Assembly (NCBI GenBank): GCA_010093685.1
Contig: MU006229.1
Coordinates: 496,001 to 560,000, forward strand
Source: Ophiobolus disseminans
Taxonomy: Eukaryota; Ascomycota; Dothideomycetes; Pleosporales; Phaeosphaeriaceae
Reading direction: 5' to 3'
Length of the DNA: 64,000 nt
Shown here: positions 33,494 to 44,240 of the stretch, piece by piece
Layout of the letters: each line of letters starts with the position of its first letter
Position numbering within the stretch: the first letter of the stretch is position 1
The notes under the pieces: generated by a model
Database searches by the model: none
What the model was told of the DNA's origin: nothing
The model's input: only the letters and a program-made list of their open reading frames with translations
Program-made: the position numbers and the translations under genes

Positions 33494-34288
33494 ATGGCAG
33501 AGGCAGCCGGTCTTGTTGTCGGTGTTGTCGCCCTCGCTGGCCTATTTAACAACACAGTCAAGTGCTTTGAGTTTGTCCAGCTTGGCCGCGCCTTTGGAAA
33601 GAACTTCCAAAGCAGCCAGCTCAAACTGGACAATGCAAGACTCCGCTTGTCGCGGTGGGGCAAGTCTCTGGGTCTGTACGGTGGTGTCCAAGACACAGTA
33701 TTGCTTCAAGAGCATTTTGGGTCAGAGGCAAACGTGAAGCACGCTGAAGCTTTGCTGGGTCAGATTGTAGAACTGTTTGCGGAAGCTGAAGGCGTATCTA
33801 ACAGATACAAGGGCTGGACAGAGCCTCGGGACGGCAGCCTTGTGGTATACAATCCGCAAACAGACCTGGCTCCGGCGATGGCAAAGCTCCATAAGAAAAT
33901 GCGCCAGCTAGCCATCGAGCGGCAGAACCGGTCCGGCGTACGGCAAAAGGCCAATTGGGCATTTTATCAAGAGAAGCAGTTTAGACAACCAATTGAGGAT
34001 ATCACCAACTTGGTCAACAACTTGGACAACCTGTTCCCCGCCGTCCAGCAGTCCCAGCGTGACCTTTGCGACACCAAAGTATCTACTATTGGAGAAGGTC
34101 AAGGCATCTCTGTGTTGCAAGAAATTGCTGCAGCCCAAGACAAATTGCTAGAGCAGGCTATCATGAAGGCTACAGCAAGTGCTGGAAAGCCGCACCACAT
34201 TGTCTTTTCAGGCAGTAGTAACACTGGTCTTCAGCTGGGCCACAACTCTGGTACAATGTCAGGGTTCACATTTGGGCGGGGCAATTGA
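33494..34288 (+). CDS. HeLo-domain protein with C-terminal RHIM-like (PP) motif
   Basis: A single exon of 264 aa. The N-terminus (about 4-60) has the Gly/Val-rich hydrophobic helix and FVQLGRAFGK block of the HeLo domain (PF14479, prion-inhibition and propagation, HET-S-type membrane-permeabilising domain). The helical domain continues to about 215. The last 30 residues are Gly/Ser/Asn-rich and carry N-T-G-L-Q-L-G-H-N-S-G at 243-253. This fits the pseudo-palindromic NxGxQxGxNxG signature of the PP amyloid motif, the fungal counterpart of the animal RHIM. Such proteins are known or proposed cell-death executors triggered when an NLR with the same motif seeds amyloid folding. No such NLR is in this window. 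Function is inferred from architecture. Confidence 0.85.
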   Translation: MAEAAGLVVGVVALAGLFNNTVKCFEFVQLGRAFGKNFQSSQLKLDNARLRLSRWGKSLGLYGGVQDTVLLQEHFGSEANVKHAEALLGQIVELFAEAEGVSNRYKGWTEPRDGSLVVYNPQTDLAPAMAKLHKKMRQLAIERQNRSGVRQKANWAFYQEKQFRQPIEDITNLVNNLDNLFPAVQQSQRDLCDTKVSTIGEGQGISVLQEIAAAQDKLLEQAIMKATASAGKPHHIVFSGSSNTGLQLGHNSGTMSGFTFGRGN

Positions 34289-35555
34289 AGCTGGTGAGGG
34301 GCGGCACAGGATGATAATCGGGTGATATGGGGCGTGCGTGGAAGGTAGTGTGGCGTTGTGCGTGTATTCAAGCTCGAGCGAGTCATGCTAAGACCTACTA
34401 AGCCATGCTGGCAGTACAGGGGCACAGGCACGTGGGAGGTACCAGACAGCATGCCGCACATCGGAGCGAGCAATACGCCATTCAACAGTGCGCAGATGCA
34501 ACGACTCGTTTGCGCTCAATTGATGTTTGGTGGTGTTCGTCGTTGTCTGCGTGTTCGATCAGGCTTTTCGTGGTAGGTTGGAAGGAGACCCAGACCCTAG
34601 CTCTCGGTAAGTCGTGAAAGCCGAAAAAAAAGGCTGAGCTTGACGACTATATCTACGTAGAGAATAGCTGTTTTGATGTCTTAAAGATCTCTATGTATAG
34701 ACAGGATAGCATGTCTATTTCCAGCGTTCGCGACTTACCGAGAGCCTAGCTGACCTAGTACACCCTGCGCATCCCGCGCTCATTCCTTCCACATCGATTG
34801 CCAAACCCGTCCCCTGCGCAATACCTTAGTAAACCCCCATCGTGGTAGCCTGACGCTGTGATTAATTGCCTGCTGAAAGGGAAACTCCATGGCCAATCAC
34901 AAAAGATGGGGGAGGCATACATCGCATGGAAGCAAGTACCCGGAAGCCGTAATGGGAAATCCAAGCCTAAAGAGCGGCGAGCAGCATCCTCGTTCATCGT
35001 GATTTCGAGCACCATCCTGCAGATCCGGGATTTGCGAGAGGAGTGCGGGTATCCGGTGGAGTGCCATGGGAGGCCAAGTTCGCTGAGAGCCTCCAGGCTG
35101 AGAAGGCGGCGTTGAAAGCTATTAACAGATCAATAGCATATTAGTAGGCTGAAGTTGGTGCACCATGAGAATCGAAGTGCACGCAATAGCGGACCCACCC
35201 AAACAGCAAAAACAATGATATTGTAGCATCAATATCAAGTAGATCTAGCACTCAAGAATGAAATGCGATGTGAAAAAACGAACCCTTTTCCTTTCATGGC
35301 ACGCAACACGCATTCCTTAGCCAACAAATGCCATACCCCAAGCGCCCAAAACGCCACGAGTCCGCCCCTAGTATGCAAGATCCAGTATTTTATGTAGGTC
35401 GATCTTGTAGAATGTCGAACAAAGTAGATGCAACGACGAATAAATAGGTGTATCGGGTGCGGAAGACGAACTGCAGTATCCAATCCTGTAAACGCCGTGG
35501 TATGCAAATCCAATTCGAAAGCGCCGAGTAGTTATCGCGCAGATGTTCAGATCTC
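34289..35555. other. intergenic region carrying a MITE-like element
   Basis: No supported gene was seen between the HeLo gene and the glycosyltransferase 3' end. It contains the inverted-repeat element described separately at 34596-34749. Confidence 0.6.
34596..34749. mobile_element. MITE-like inverted-repeat element
   Basis: Perfect 14-bp terminal inverted repeats CTCTCGGTAAGTCG (34601-34614) and its complement (34731-34744) bound a 144-bp unit. The 5-bp direct repeat CCTAG flanks it on both sides (34596-34600 and 34745-34749), as a target-site duplication would. Subterminal sequences are also imperfectly inverted (ATCTACGTAGAGA against TCTCTATGTATAG), so the unit could form a long hairpin. 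There is no coding capacity. Size, termini and flanking duplication fit a non-autonomous DNA transposon. A TA duplication within CTAG is an alternative reading. Confidence 0.6.
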
Positions 35556-36865
35556 CTAGAATCCTTCATCCTTTTGGTTCTTGCCCTGCTCCTTCGCCAA
35601 CGCTTCTTTTTCGGCCTCGGTCATCTCAATCAAATCCGCACCTTCCAGGCGGAAGCTCTTAGCGTCCACAATGTGATCGCTCGCGGTTGATAGGTAGAGC
35701 TGGTGTAGTCGAGGCAAGAAATACTGCATGACTTGGTCCGCTAGGTTCTTCGCTACCAGGCCCTTGTCGACCCAGAAGTGGCGCACAAAGACGCCCTTGC
35801 AACCGCCGCGATTTGCAGCTTCCGGCGCGCCGTTTGCCTCAACGCAGGGAAGTACGCGGATATCGTCTGGTCGGTCGTAGTCGTAGCGGAGGTAGTTGCC
35901 GAAAGCTGCCTGCTCGTGAGCCCAATCCAACTTCCACCTGGCGCAGCCTTGGTATTTCGTCTCGGAGGGACACTCCGCCCATGCCTTGTACATCTCTTGC
36001 GTGCGCTTGCTTTGCCGCGCAATGACGAAGCCCGTGTTCAAGTAGCGATTGCCCTTCTCGTCGTAGTTCTGTGGCTCGTTCGGGTCAATGGACATCATGG
36101 CGAGGGTGTCGTCCGTCATGTTCCAGTAGTTCATGAGCCATTCGAGTGGGAGATGCGGGTAGTGGAACATGACATCCGAGTCCATGAACACAATGTATTC
36201 GTGCGTTTTGAGAGCCTCCTTCATCATCGGGACTTTGACCCATGTGCCCCATCGATCGGCGTAATCGGGCGCGCGGATGAACTTGTAGTCATAGCCGTGG
36301 ATTTGTGCTGTCAGTCATTAGCAACTCATTCAGTCATACCCCTGAGCGTTAGAATTCGTACCAAACATGTAATGACTGAGCATGCCCGCAGAGAGTGGTC
36401 GCATGCCCTTCCACTTCAGATCCGGGTTCATGAGCTGGCCCTCACCAGTCAGAGGCCTGCTGTCGATGTCCAAAATGAGCACCTTCTTCCCCAGCTTCTC
36501 CTTGAACTTTGCCTCGCCATGCAGGCGGTATATGTCGCCATCCTCGTCCGTGAAATTTGCCGCGTCGACGGGATGTAATATGGGGCCGTATAGTGCTTTG
36601 ATAATCGTGGGCATCGTAATGTCGTCGGCGTCGAGTGTAACATTTTGCGTATGCGGGTATCTGCTGCAGATTAGCTGAGTACGTGCGAATCTTCTGGATA
36701 TTCGTACTGCGAGGATTTGAAACCGCCAGGCATGTAGTTGTGCGGATAGCTGTAGTAGATGAGGGCGATGGCCATGGGGATCATAGCAATAAACAGCACA
36801 CGCCGCCACCGGCCCTGAGGCCCCATGTTGGAGAGCGATTGGTACGAATAGTCGGCCATGCCCAT
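35556..36865 (-). CDS. Golgi glycosyltransferase, GT34 (MNN10/GMA12)-like
   Basis: Exons 36708-36865, 36362-36660 and 35556-36307 give about 402 aa. It is a type II membrane topology: short cytosolic tail, helix VLFIAMIPMAIALIYYSY at about residues 24-41, then a luminal catalytic domain. The sequence IHGYDYKFIRAPDYADRWGTWVKVP, then YIVFMDSDVMF with the metal-binding DxD, and later YLNTGFVIAR and HEQAAFGNYL follow the GT34 alpha-mannosyl/galactosyltransferase pattern. The C-terminus is charged and Lys/Glu-rich. GT34 members extend N-glycan or cell-wall mannan branches, but the linkage here is not predictable. The second exon may start three bases earlier (36663), adding one residue. Confidence 0.8.
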
Positions 36866-37526
36866 GAATGCTGCCGGATTGCTCGACGATGCGTGGTTCC
36901 TTTAGGCGAACGATACACACGATGACGGGTGCCTTGTGGGACAGCCTGGTAATTGGGCGGAATGCGCAGTGGCTTGGGCCTCCAAAAGCAGTCTGCTATC
37001 CAACAAGACTGCCGTTAAGATGCGATTAAAGTGCGTCGCGGTAAAAGTGTGTACAGCGAAAGAAAGCAAAAAGGAGTGGAACCAGCAAAGGGAGCGTTGC
37101 AGTGGTCGTGGCGTGTCAGCTGTGGTGTTCGCTGTGCACCAAGGCAGGAGCCAGGGGTGGGGGCTAAGCTTATAACTCCCGGACGCTTGGGGTAAGGCGT
37201 GCGCCTCAATCGTACCAAGGTCGAGATGGCGCCACAAAGACGCGCGGATCCCAAGTACGTGCGACGCCTGGAATGTTCGGTGGTGTTTGTGGGACTGTGG
37301 TATAAAGCTGGCGCAGGAGGTACTGTGGTGTAGGAAGTTGGTAGTTGTGTCAACGAACATTTAATTAGTCGCAGATTCGTAGATGAGTTCATTGTAGGGC
37401 TGAGCGCCGCGTGACGCATGGACGGGTATCTGAAACGTGTACTTCAACAACACCATGAGGGTTGTACAATCTGGCGGGGATAATCTTATGACAGCGACTA
37501 AAGTTCAGCGCCGCCACCGCACCATA
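36866..37526. other. intergenic, no gene seen
   Basis: This stretch lies between the 5' end of the glycosyltransferase and the 3' end of the Zn2Cys6 regulator. Only overlapping shadow frames were seen. Confidence 0.6.
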
Positions 37527-39639
37527 CTATAACAGGCGGAGTAAGTCAGCATCCGTTGCAATTCCAGGACTATCGCGCCCACAGTTCTCGATGAGCGTCA
37601 TCATAACCTCTAACCAATCCTGCCATCCGGCTGGCAACGTATCTCGTAGCTTCTGGTCTGGCGACCGGGCCACTGCGTGGAAGAGCAGCACCTGACCAAA
37701 GCACTGGCAACACCAACCAAATTTCAGTGGCAGGGCTGATAACATCTGCGCGCAGAGGCCCATGGTTGTTGGCCAGAACATACCACCACGGAGCCCCTCG
37801 CGCACCTCGTTGTACTCTGCGTCGTTGGTGAAAGCGGGCGCATGCAGCGCTTTGTACAAAAAGGGACGCCCGATGTGAAACTTCGCGACAAGGTACCGAC
37901 TTCGTAGCATGGCTTTGGCGATGACGTGTGCAGGGCTTGGAGAGTCATCGACGCTCTCGTCGTCTGAGAACTGGAGTGAAGGGGGTAGATTCACGCGCCA
38001 TTCCTCAAGCTGATGATGCATTTCTGAAGTGAGGCCTGCACTTGGGTAGCTCTCTCTCTCGGCGAAGTAGTAGATACTCTGCTTGACACGAGTCAAGATG
38101 ATGCGGTGCGCAGCTTGCGCTAGGAAATGGAAGTTGAAGAACGAGTCATCCTCGTCTGTCAACAGCCCTGCTATGGAAGTTTTGGGACGTGGGCAAGATG
38201 TGAATTTGGGCAACGGTACGTCTGGCTCATGTTCGAGCAGCCCACTGTGAGGAAGGAGGTCAAGCTCCTGCGTGATGACAGTCTCGTACATCAGCGTGTT
38301 CCAGAACAGTCTGGAGAACATGTCGCCTTCCCATTGATCAAATTCAACCGTCTCCGTGCGACTCAAGATGCTCGTGCAGCAGAGAGCAGCCCGGTTGACC
38401 GTCGTCCAAGAGTCAAGGGGGCGTAAGATCTGGGCGTAGTACGACGTCGATAGCATGTAAAATTGACCCGCCTGCAAGTCGTTCTGGCACATGAGAAAGC
38501 CAAAACGTCTGCGCGCTTCGTTGATGAACTTCAAGCCTGGTGGCTCGTCTGCTGTCAGCTCATACCACTCAGGTCGCACGAAGCCTCGCCCCGAGGTGAT
38601 TGAACGTGTCGGCAGGGCGAAGTCACCTTCCTCGTGGGCTCTAACGGCCAAGCATCCAAGAGCAAGCACGATAAGAACAATGCAAGACTCTATATCGTAG
38701 CCAAACTCATTCTCCAACGCCATACCAAGGGTGCTGGAGTAGAAGAAGAACTTGTCAAGAACAGGAGTGATGCGATGGAAAACGGCGAAGTACGCATCGG
38801 CAAGGCCCTTGACAACTGACTGTGGAAGGCTCATGAGCCAAGAGTCTGGAAAGGTACCGTATGGACGATCGATGTGGATGGGTAAAGGCTCTCGCTGTGT
38901 TTCCATCTCGACTATGTAGTCTTGAGGGAGGCCCGCGCGAGCTGTGGTGAACTCTGTGGGTAGAACATGTTTCACCGCGGGCCAGATGGCGACTCGATGC
39001 TGGCTGAACGACAGCGTAATTTGACCCTGAACTTCAGTTGGCGAGAAAGGGCTCTTGCCTGGGGTGGCGATAGTTTGGGGCGACATGGCTAGGTCATGAC
39101 CACTCGGTCTGTCAAAGTGAGGGAGGGCAGAAGTGAACCCCGGAACATAGCTTGTCGGGCTGGGTTGGGAGAAGGTGGAGGGTGGTGACCGAGGATCGAC
39201 TAATTGTGCCAAAGGTGGTGGTGGCGCCGGATGTGATGCTCTTGAGGTATTGACGGCCGCGGTCAGGTCTTCTATCTTTGACTCGAGTCTTCTTATTGCG
39301 TTTATAGCGACGCTCATTGACTGATCTTTCTTGGTAGCTCGCGGTGCCTGATAGGTACATTCCAAGTTCATCGTCCGGCAATAACCGCATTTGGGCCTGT
39401 CTTCATCGCATCTCGTCTTCCTGGAGCGGCATATGTCGCAAGCCTAGCAACGTCAGACACTTCTATAAAGTATGACAGTTCTCACTCACAAGAGTCGCCA
39501 TGAAACTGCGTGCCTTCTTCAACGCCGAACCCTCGGCATCTTCCTGGCTTCCCACCCCGTCCACATCGTAAGACGCTTGCCGGCCAGGTAGATCCGAGTG
39601 CGATGAGCTGGCGATGCTGTCACGCGACCGCTTGGTCAT
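37527..39639 (-). CDS. Zn2Cys6 transcription factor with fungal-specific TF domain
   Basis: Exons 39490-39639 and 37527-39443 give 688 aa. After splicing, the zinc cluster reads C52-x2-C55-x6-C62-x6-C69-x2-C72-x6-C79 (ACDICRSRKTRCDEDRPKCG...), a complete binuclear cluster. It is followed by a short linker and a probable dimerisation coiled coil (INAIRRLESKIEDLTAAV). Residues about 230-560 form the fungal-specific regulatory region (for example GLADAYFAVFHRITPVLDKFFF and ARRRFGFLMCQNDLQAGQFYM). The first 50 residues are Ser/Asp-rich with a basic KKAR patch. Targets are unknown. No co-directional enzyme cluster adjoins it. Confidence 0.92.
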
Positions 39640-41644
39640 ATCATAGTATCCAGCGGAATCCAGGACGTATTTGTGTCGGCGAAGTGACTGCGACTTCGCG
39701 ATGTGAGATAACGCGGAGATCTCCGCCAGACATCGAAAGCGGCAAGGCTGCCCGGTGCACGGACCCTGTAAACAAAACGTCACATCGCGAGTGTCGCAAT
39801 TTTCTACACCTCAATTTGCCTGCACACATCCATAGCGAACGACTCCTCAATACTGCCCAGTCTCTTTACTTCATAGCTTTGCAGTGTCCTGGGGTTGTTC
39901 GCACCATTGATTTGACATAGACTAATCCTTCAGCGCTGCTATCGTGTGCCAATCCGGCTCCTCACAATGTCAGCTCCAACTAATACGACGCAGGTCATCA
40001 ACACGCCTACGACGTTCGCCACAACCCAGAGGGATATGCGGCTTCAGAATTTCTGTCCTCGGCCACCTACTCAGTCGCGAGGGCTTTCAGGACTCCCCAA
40101 GGCGGGTTCGACCCATCGACACCATCACAACACGCTCGGGACCTTGGGCCGAAAGACGACGTACATACCAGTTTCAAGCCTCATACTGATAGAACTAGAG
40201 ACCCAGATAATGATGTTCGCCTCTCTCGGCTTTCCAATACAACCGTTCATACTGATACATTTCCAGACTTTTCAACATCACTACTGCGCCCTTCAGCAAG
40301 GCCAGCAGATGTTCATTGTCTTTTTTGTTCTCGTTCTAATTTTCATGTCGGCCTAGTCAGCCATCTATGTGTGACTCTCTAATCTCGTAATCTCATTGAC
40401 CGTCAACTAATATCTCGTAGCCAATATCTCTCTTCTCACACATCTGGCCGTATTCAACGGCCCTGAGTCGTAGGCCCTTCTCAAGGTGTTTTGTTCCATA
40501 TCTTGACCGCGTCATGATGCGGAGAACAACGTACAGTCAAATTGTCACTCCAGACACGCTCTCTCTCGACTCGTCTTGTCTCGACCCGGGGCCGGCCCAC
40601 CCACCCGTGTATAGCTTCAGCCTATGCGGCGTTGTAACGCTGATGTACTGCTATATCCGCTGCGTCTCAGGGCTTGTGCAATGCATCTCGCTGGTGCTCC
40701 TCTCGTTGCTAGTGATGGTGTGCGCGCAAACGCCCGCCCCACATTGGACGATGCGTTCGCTGTCCAAGCTCCCCGTGCGCCTCCGCATCGCATCACCAGG
40801 CACCACGTACGGCTCCAATCAGCTCCAGAGAGGACGTAGATTGTGTTTGTGTTTCAAGTCTTCCACTGGAATTTTGGAATGTCAGCCAAATGAACTGCAT
40901 GTGTGCAGCTGGCCTCGGGCAGTGGTATCAGTCTTTTCCCACGCAAGGTCTCCGCACCTGTTTTTGGTGTTCCTCTCAATGTTCTGCGAACGCCTTCCGC
41001 CTTCTGCTTCACCACGATCGCCGATCGTACCACTTTTTACGTACCCCGGCTCTCGAGAATGAGCTAAGCACACACGCTCTGCTCTTGCACCCCGGCTTCC
41101 GCGTCAAGGCCCTACCGTCAGGCAGGTGAGAAGTGAACTCCAAACCGCCTGACAGAAGAGTCACGATGTCGACAGTAGTCCGGCAAGCCGATAGCGCACC
41201 TGATCCGCCAATGGGACTCAAAAGAGAAGGAACGCTTGTTTGGAAAGGGGCAAGTGACTCCGAATCCATGCTTGTACCCTACAAACCCCTGTCCGTTCAC
41301 CACCGCGGTCGAGCCTGGGAACGAATGAGAGCTTCAGATTCCTAGTGGCCCGCCGCCTTCGAATCGTACGATCACGTTGGCAGAACATGTTCCTCACATC
41401 TCATTCTTGGAGCTCACGATGAAGAAGTTCGGGTAGCGCAGGAGCAGCGGCCCTGGGCGGATATAAGGGCTTCCCCCGCCCCTTCTGGCTTGAGTTCTTT
41501 AGCTACACCGAGCTCATTGCCATCACATCGCTTCTTACGAACCGACTATCAGCATTCCAAGCGATATCTCTGCATCAGCTACCTCAAGTACCTCCATACC
41601 AACCTTTCTCAAGCTCATCTACATCAATATCGACAAACATCACC
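39640..41644. other. 2-kb intergenic region, weak candidate frames only
   Basis: A 130-codon frame from ATG 39967 to 40356 starts MSAPTNTTQVINT and ends in a hydrophobic tail (MFIVFFVLVLIFM). A 182-codon frame lies at 40514-41062. Neither has a recognisable domain or intron support, so neither is called. Confidence 0.45.
41462..41467 (+). promoter_or_regulatory. possible TATA element
   Basis: TATAAG sits 178-183 bp upstream of the start codon of the F-box-like gene at 41645. The position is plausible for a fungal TATA box, but there is no other support. Confidence 0.3.
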
Positions 41645-42355
41645 ATGTCGAACCTCAACATCATCCAAGCTACCGTCCCGGCTCAAGGACCGATGTTTCA
41701 GCGTCTCCCCAACGAGATACTCCTCTATATCTTCAAGATCGCCATGGCCGTCGGTTCGGACCAAGATCAAGTCGATGTCATCAAAAAGGGCGACTTCAAG
41801 ATCATGCTACCCTTCACCATCATCAAAACCGCTTCTGTCTCCGAACACTTCAAAGACCTCGCCTTCCAAGCATTCTACGAGGCCAACAAATTCGCCTTCT
41901 TCAACGTCGGTATTTCTGGCAAAACACTTTGGAGCACAAGCATGCCTCCTGCGATGCCTCCTCTTGCTATGCGCCAATTCCTCCGCCGCATCCAAATCGA
42001 TTTCGGCCTCGAAGACTGGTACACTCCCGCGCAGGCTGGCGGCGTCAATGCGCCACTGTCTCGTACTCCGCGCGCCCACACCCCCATCACGAATGTCACG
42101 GAGTGGATGCGCAACGTTCCCGCTGCTCGCTCGCTGGCTGCCCTCACCAACGCAACAACGGGCTTCAGCAGCCTGGGCTCGCTCGAGCTCCACTTGGAGC
42201 TGAACCTTCGTGGCTGCCAGGTCGCGTTCCTGGCGATGTTTCGGGCAGCCGCGTTCGCCGTCCGCGCCGGCAGTGTCTCGGTGACGTTCGGAACTCGGCA
42301 GAGGATCTCTGCGCAGTGGCTGTCCAGCGTGGACCGGGCAATTGCTCGGGTCTGA
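41645..42355 (+). CDS. F-box-like orphan protein
   Basis: A single exon of 236 aa. An N-terminal F-box-like stretch FQRLPNEILLYIFKIAM (about residues 18-34) is followed by conserved-looking VSEHFKDLAFQAFYEANKFAF. This is the usual layout of small fungal F-box-like orphans (start, LP.E....I, then Y..N.F.F). The remaining 160 residues have no further recognised domain. F-box proteins recruit substrates to SCF ubiquitin ligases, but these fungal orphans are rarely tested. Unlike the two relics near 30 kb this copy is intact. Codon third positions are strongly C-rich, suggesting good expression. Confidence 0.7.
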   Translation: MSNLNIIQATVPAQGPMFQRLPNEILLYIFKIAMAVGSDQDQVDVIKKGDFKIMLPFTIIKTASVSEHFKDLAFQAFYEANKFAFFNVGISGKTLWSTSMPPAMPPLAMRQFLRRIQIDFGLEDWYTPAQAGGVNAPLSRTPRAHTPITNVTEWMRNVPAARSLAALTNATTGFSSLGSLELHLELNLRGCQVAFLAMFRAAAFAVRAGSVSVTFGTRQRISAQWLSSVDRAIARV

Positions 42356-42801
42356 GTGGTGATGTGTTCCGGCTGGGTGTTCTGTGCTGGCTTGTGGTCT
42401 GGTGTATGCTGGCGTGTTGCCGGCTTATAGTATCTAGAGAGGACTGTGTGAGCACAGCGTCCTGAAATCTATCTTGTTGTTATGTCTTCCTCCCTCATGG
42501 CGTCTTGATGCATTGAAGTGATACAGGCTACTATATCAAAAGTGTATCGTTATACTCCAGAAGCCTCCTCGTGTCAGCATGTACATCACCATCCACTGTT
42601 TATGGTGTCGCGAGGACAGACAGGACCCAGAAATGTTGTGGCATTCGACACATCTTGGTGGTGCGGAAATACCCGGGCCTGACTCGGCTCGGCCCAAAAT
42701 CACAAGATCGCATGAATCATGAAGCACTTCACGATTATCCCCTCCACCGTCCGGAGCTCCACAACACCAATGTTACCTACAATGTGTTCAGCATCACGAC
42801 A
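42356..42801. other. intergenic, upstream of the dehydratase
   Basis: The open frame of the downstream gene extends back to 42571 by chance, but its sequence there is not family-like. No separate feature was seen. Confidence 0.6.
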
Positions 42802-44088
42802 ATGTCGTCTTCAACACCCCACACTACGCCTTCCCCCTTGACCCGCGCCTCCATCGAGGCAGCTCACGAGCTCATCAAACCATACATCCACCGCACGCCC
42901 GTCATCACAAACACCACCCTCACAAACCTCGCATCTACACCCCAGACCATAGAAGCGCTGAAGGGAACACCATGGGAGGGACAGGAGCCTGCGAAGCCGA
43001 AGATTTGCCTCTTCTTCAAGTGCGAGAACTTCCAGCGCATCGGCGCGTTCAAAGTGAGGGGAGCATTTCACGCCGTGCTCAGACTTGTGGAGGAGAAGGG
43101 CATTGAGGAAGTCAAGAAGAAGGGCGTCGTAACGCACAGCAGTGGTACGTCCCAACCATCCTCTACACTTCGGAGCACTATTGTCCCAACACTAGCCATC
43201 AGCACCACACGCCAGCTAACCCCCGCCCCAGGAAACCACGCCCAAGCCCTCGCCCTCGCCGCCCGCACCCTCCACATCCCCGCCCACATCGTCATGCCCA
43301 GCATATCCACGCCCTCCAAAATAGCAGGCACCCGCTCCCACGCCCCCACAATCCACTTCAGCGGCTCCACCTCGCAGGAGCGCGAAGCAGTCGTCGCGTC
43401 TGTCATCGCTGACACAGGCGCAACGCTCATTCCGCCATACGACCACCCCAACATCATCCTCGGACAGGGCACGCTCGGACTTGAAGTGCAGGCTGAAGTC
43501 GCCGAACTGATTGCAGGGCAGGATGGGGAATTGGATGCGCTGATGGTCCCGTGTGGCGGCGGCGGCTTACTCTCCGGCACGTCTATTGCATTGCACGATT
43601 CGCATACTCTTGTCTTCGGCGCGGAACCTAGCTTCCAAGGCGCGGACGACGCTACCCGCGGCGTAGCAGCCGGGCAGCGCATCGAGACTGTCAAATCCCT
43701 TACCATCGCCGACGGCCTGCGCACGCCGCTGGGGAAGCATACATGGCCCATCATCTCGAACGCGGAATACGTAGCTGGCATGTACAGCGTGACGGAGCAA
43801 AACATCAAGGACGCGATGAAACTGGTGCTGGAGCGCATGAAGGTGTTTGTCGAGCCGAGTGCGGTCGTCGGGCTGGCCGTGTGTTTGTACAACGAGGAGT
43901 TCAGGAGAAGGGTTGAAAGAGAAGCTGGCGAGGAGGGCTGGGATGTGGGAGTTGTGTTTAGTGGTGGGAATACGACGGTGGAGGCGATTACGAAGATATT
44001 TGCGGATGTGGATGGGGGGAAGGCGGAGAGGGCGGAGGGAGTGGTTGGGAAGGATGGGGGGAGGGTGGCGGAGAATGTCGCTGGGTGA
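42802..44088 (+). CDS. L-serine/L-threonine dehydratase or serine racemase-like, PLP fold II
   Basis: Exons 42802-43144 and 43232-44088 give 399 aa. The PLP lysine lies in FKVRGAFHAVL, after CENFQRIGA. The substrate-binding SSGNHAQALALAA motif is rebuilt by splicing. The phosphate-binding glycine loop is PCGGGGLLSGTS, and VVFSGGNTTVEA closes the active site. The order matches the serine racemase and catabolic threonine dehydratase group of fold-type II enzymes. It has no ACT domain, so it is not the biosynthetic Ilv1 type. It would turn L-Ser or L-Thr into pyruvate or 2-oxobutyrate plus ammonia, or racemise serine. The 87-nt intron is a multiple of three and contains no stop, so the unspliced frame stays open. 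GTACGT, GCTAAC and CCCCAG mark it as a real intron. Confidence 0.88.
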   Translation: MSSSTPHTTPSPLTRASIEAAHELIKPYIHRTPVITNTTLTNLASTPQTIEALKGTPWEGQEPAKPKICLFFKCENFQRIGAFKVRGAFHAVLRLVEEKGIEEVKKKGVVTHSSGTSQPSSTLRSTIVPTLAISTTRQLTPAPGNHAQALALAARTLHIPAHIVMPSISTPSKIAGTRSHAPTIHFSGSTSQEREAVVASVIADTGATLIPPYDHPNIILGQGTLGLEVQAEVAELIAGQDGELDALMVPCGGGGLLSGTSIALHDSHTLVFGAEPSFQGADDATRGVAAGQRIETVKSLTIADGLRTPLGKHTWPIISNAEYVAGMYSVTEQNIKDAMKLVLERMKVFVEPSAVVGLAVCLYNEEFRRRVEREAGEEGWDVGVVFSGGNTTVEAITKIFADVDGGKAERAEGVVGKDGGRVAENVAG

Positions 44089-44240
44089 TGATGGTGTTGG
44101 AGACCACATTGGCATTATCATTATGGTCATGCTATATCAGCGACGACATGCGCTCGCTCGTACTGGAGGCTGGCTATCCTCACAAGCCCCAGCAGTCTTC
44201 GGTCCAAATCCACAAGATTCCGCAAAGCCATACAGCCCGC

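Noticed and set aside
40514..41062. 182-codon frame with a hydrophobic segment
   Set aside because: The hydrophobic stretch is the only coding-like sign; frames on the other strand are equally open.
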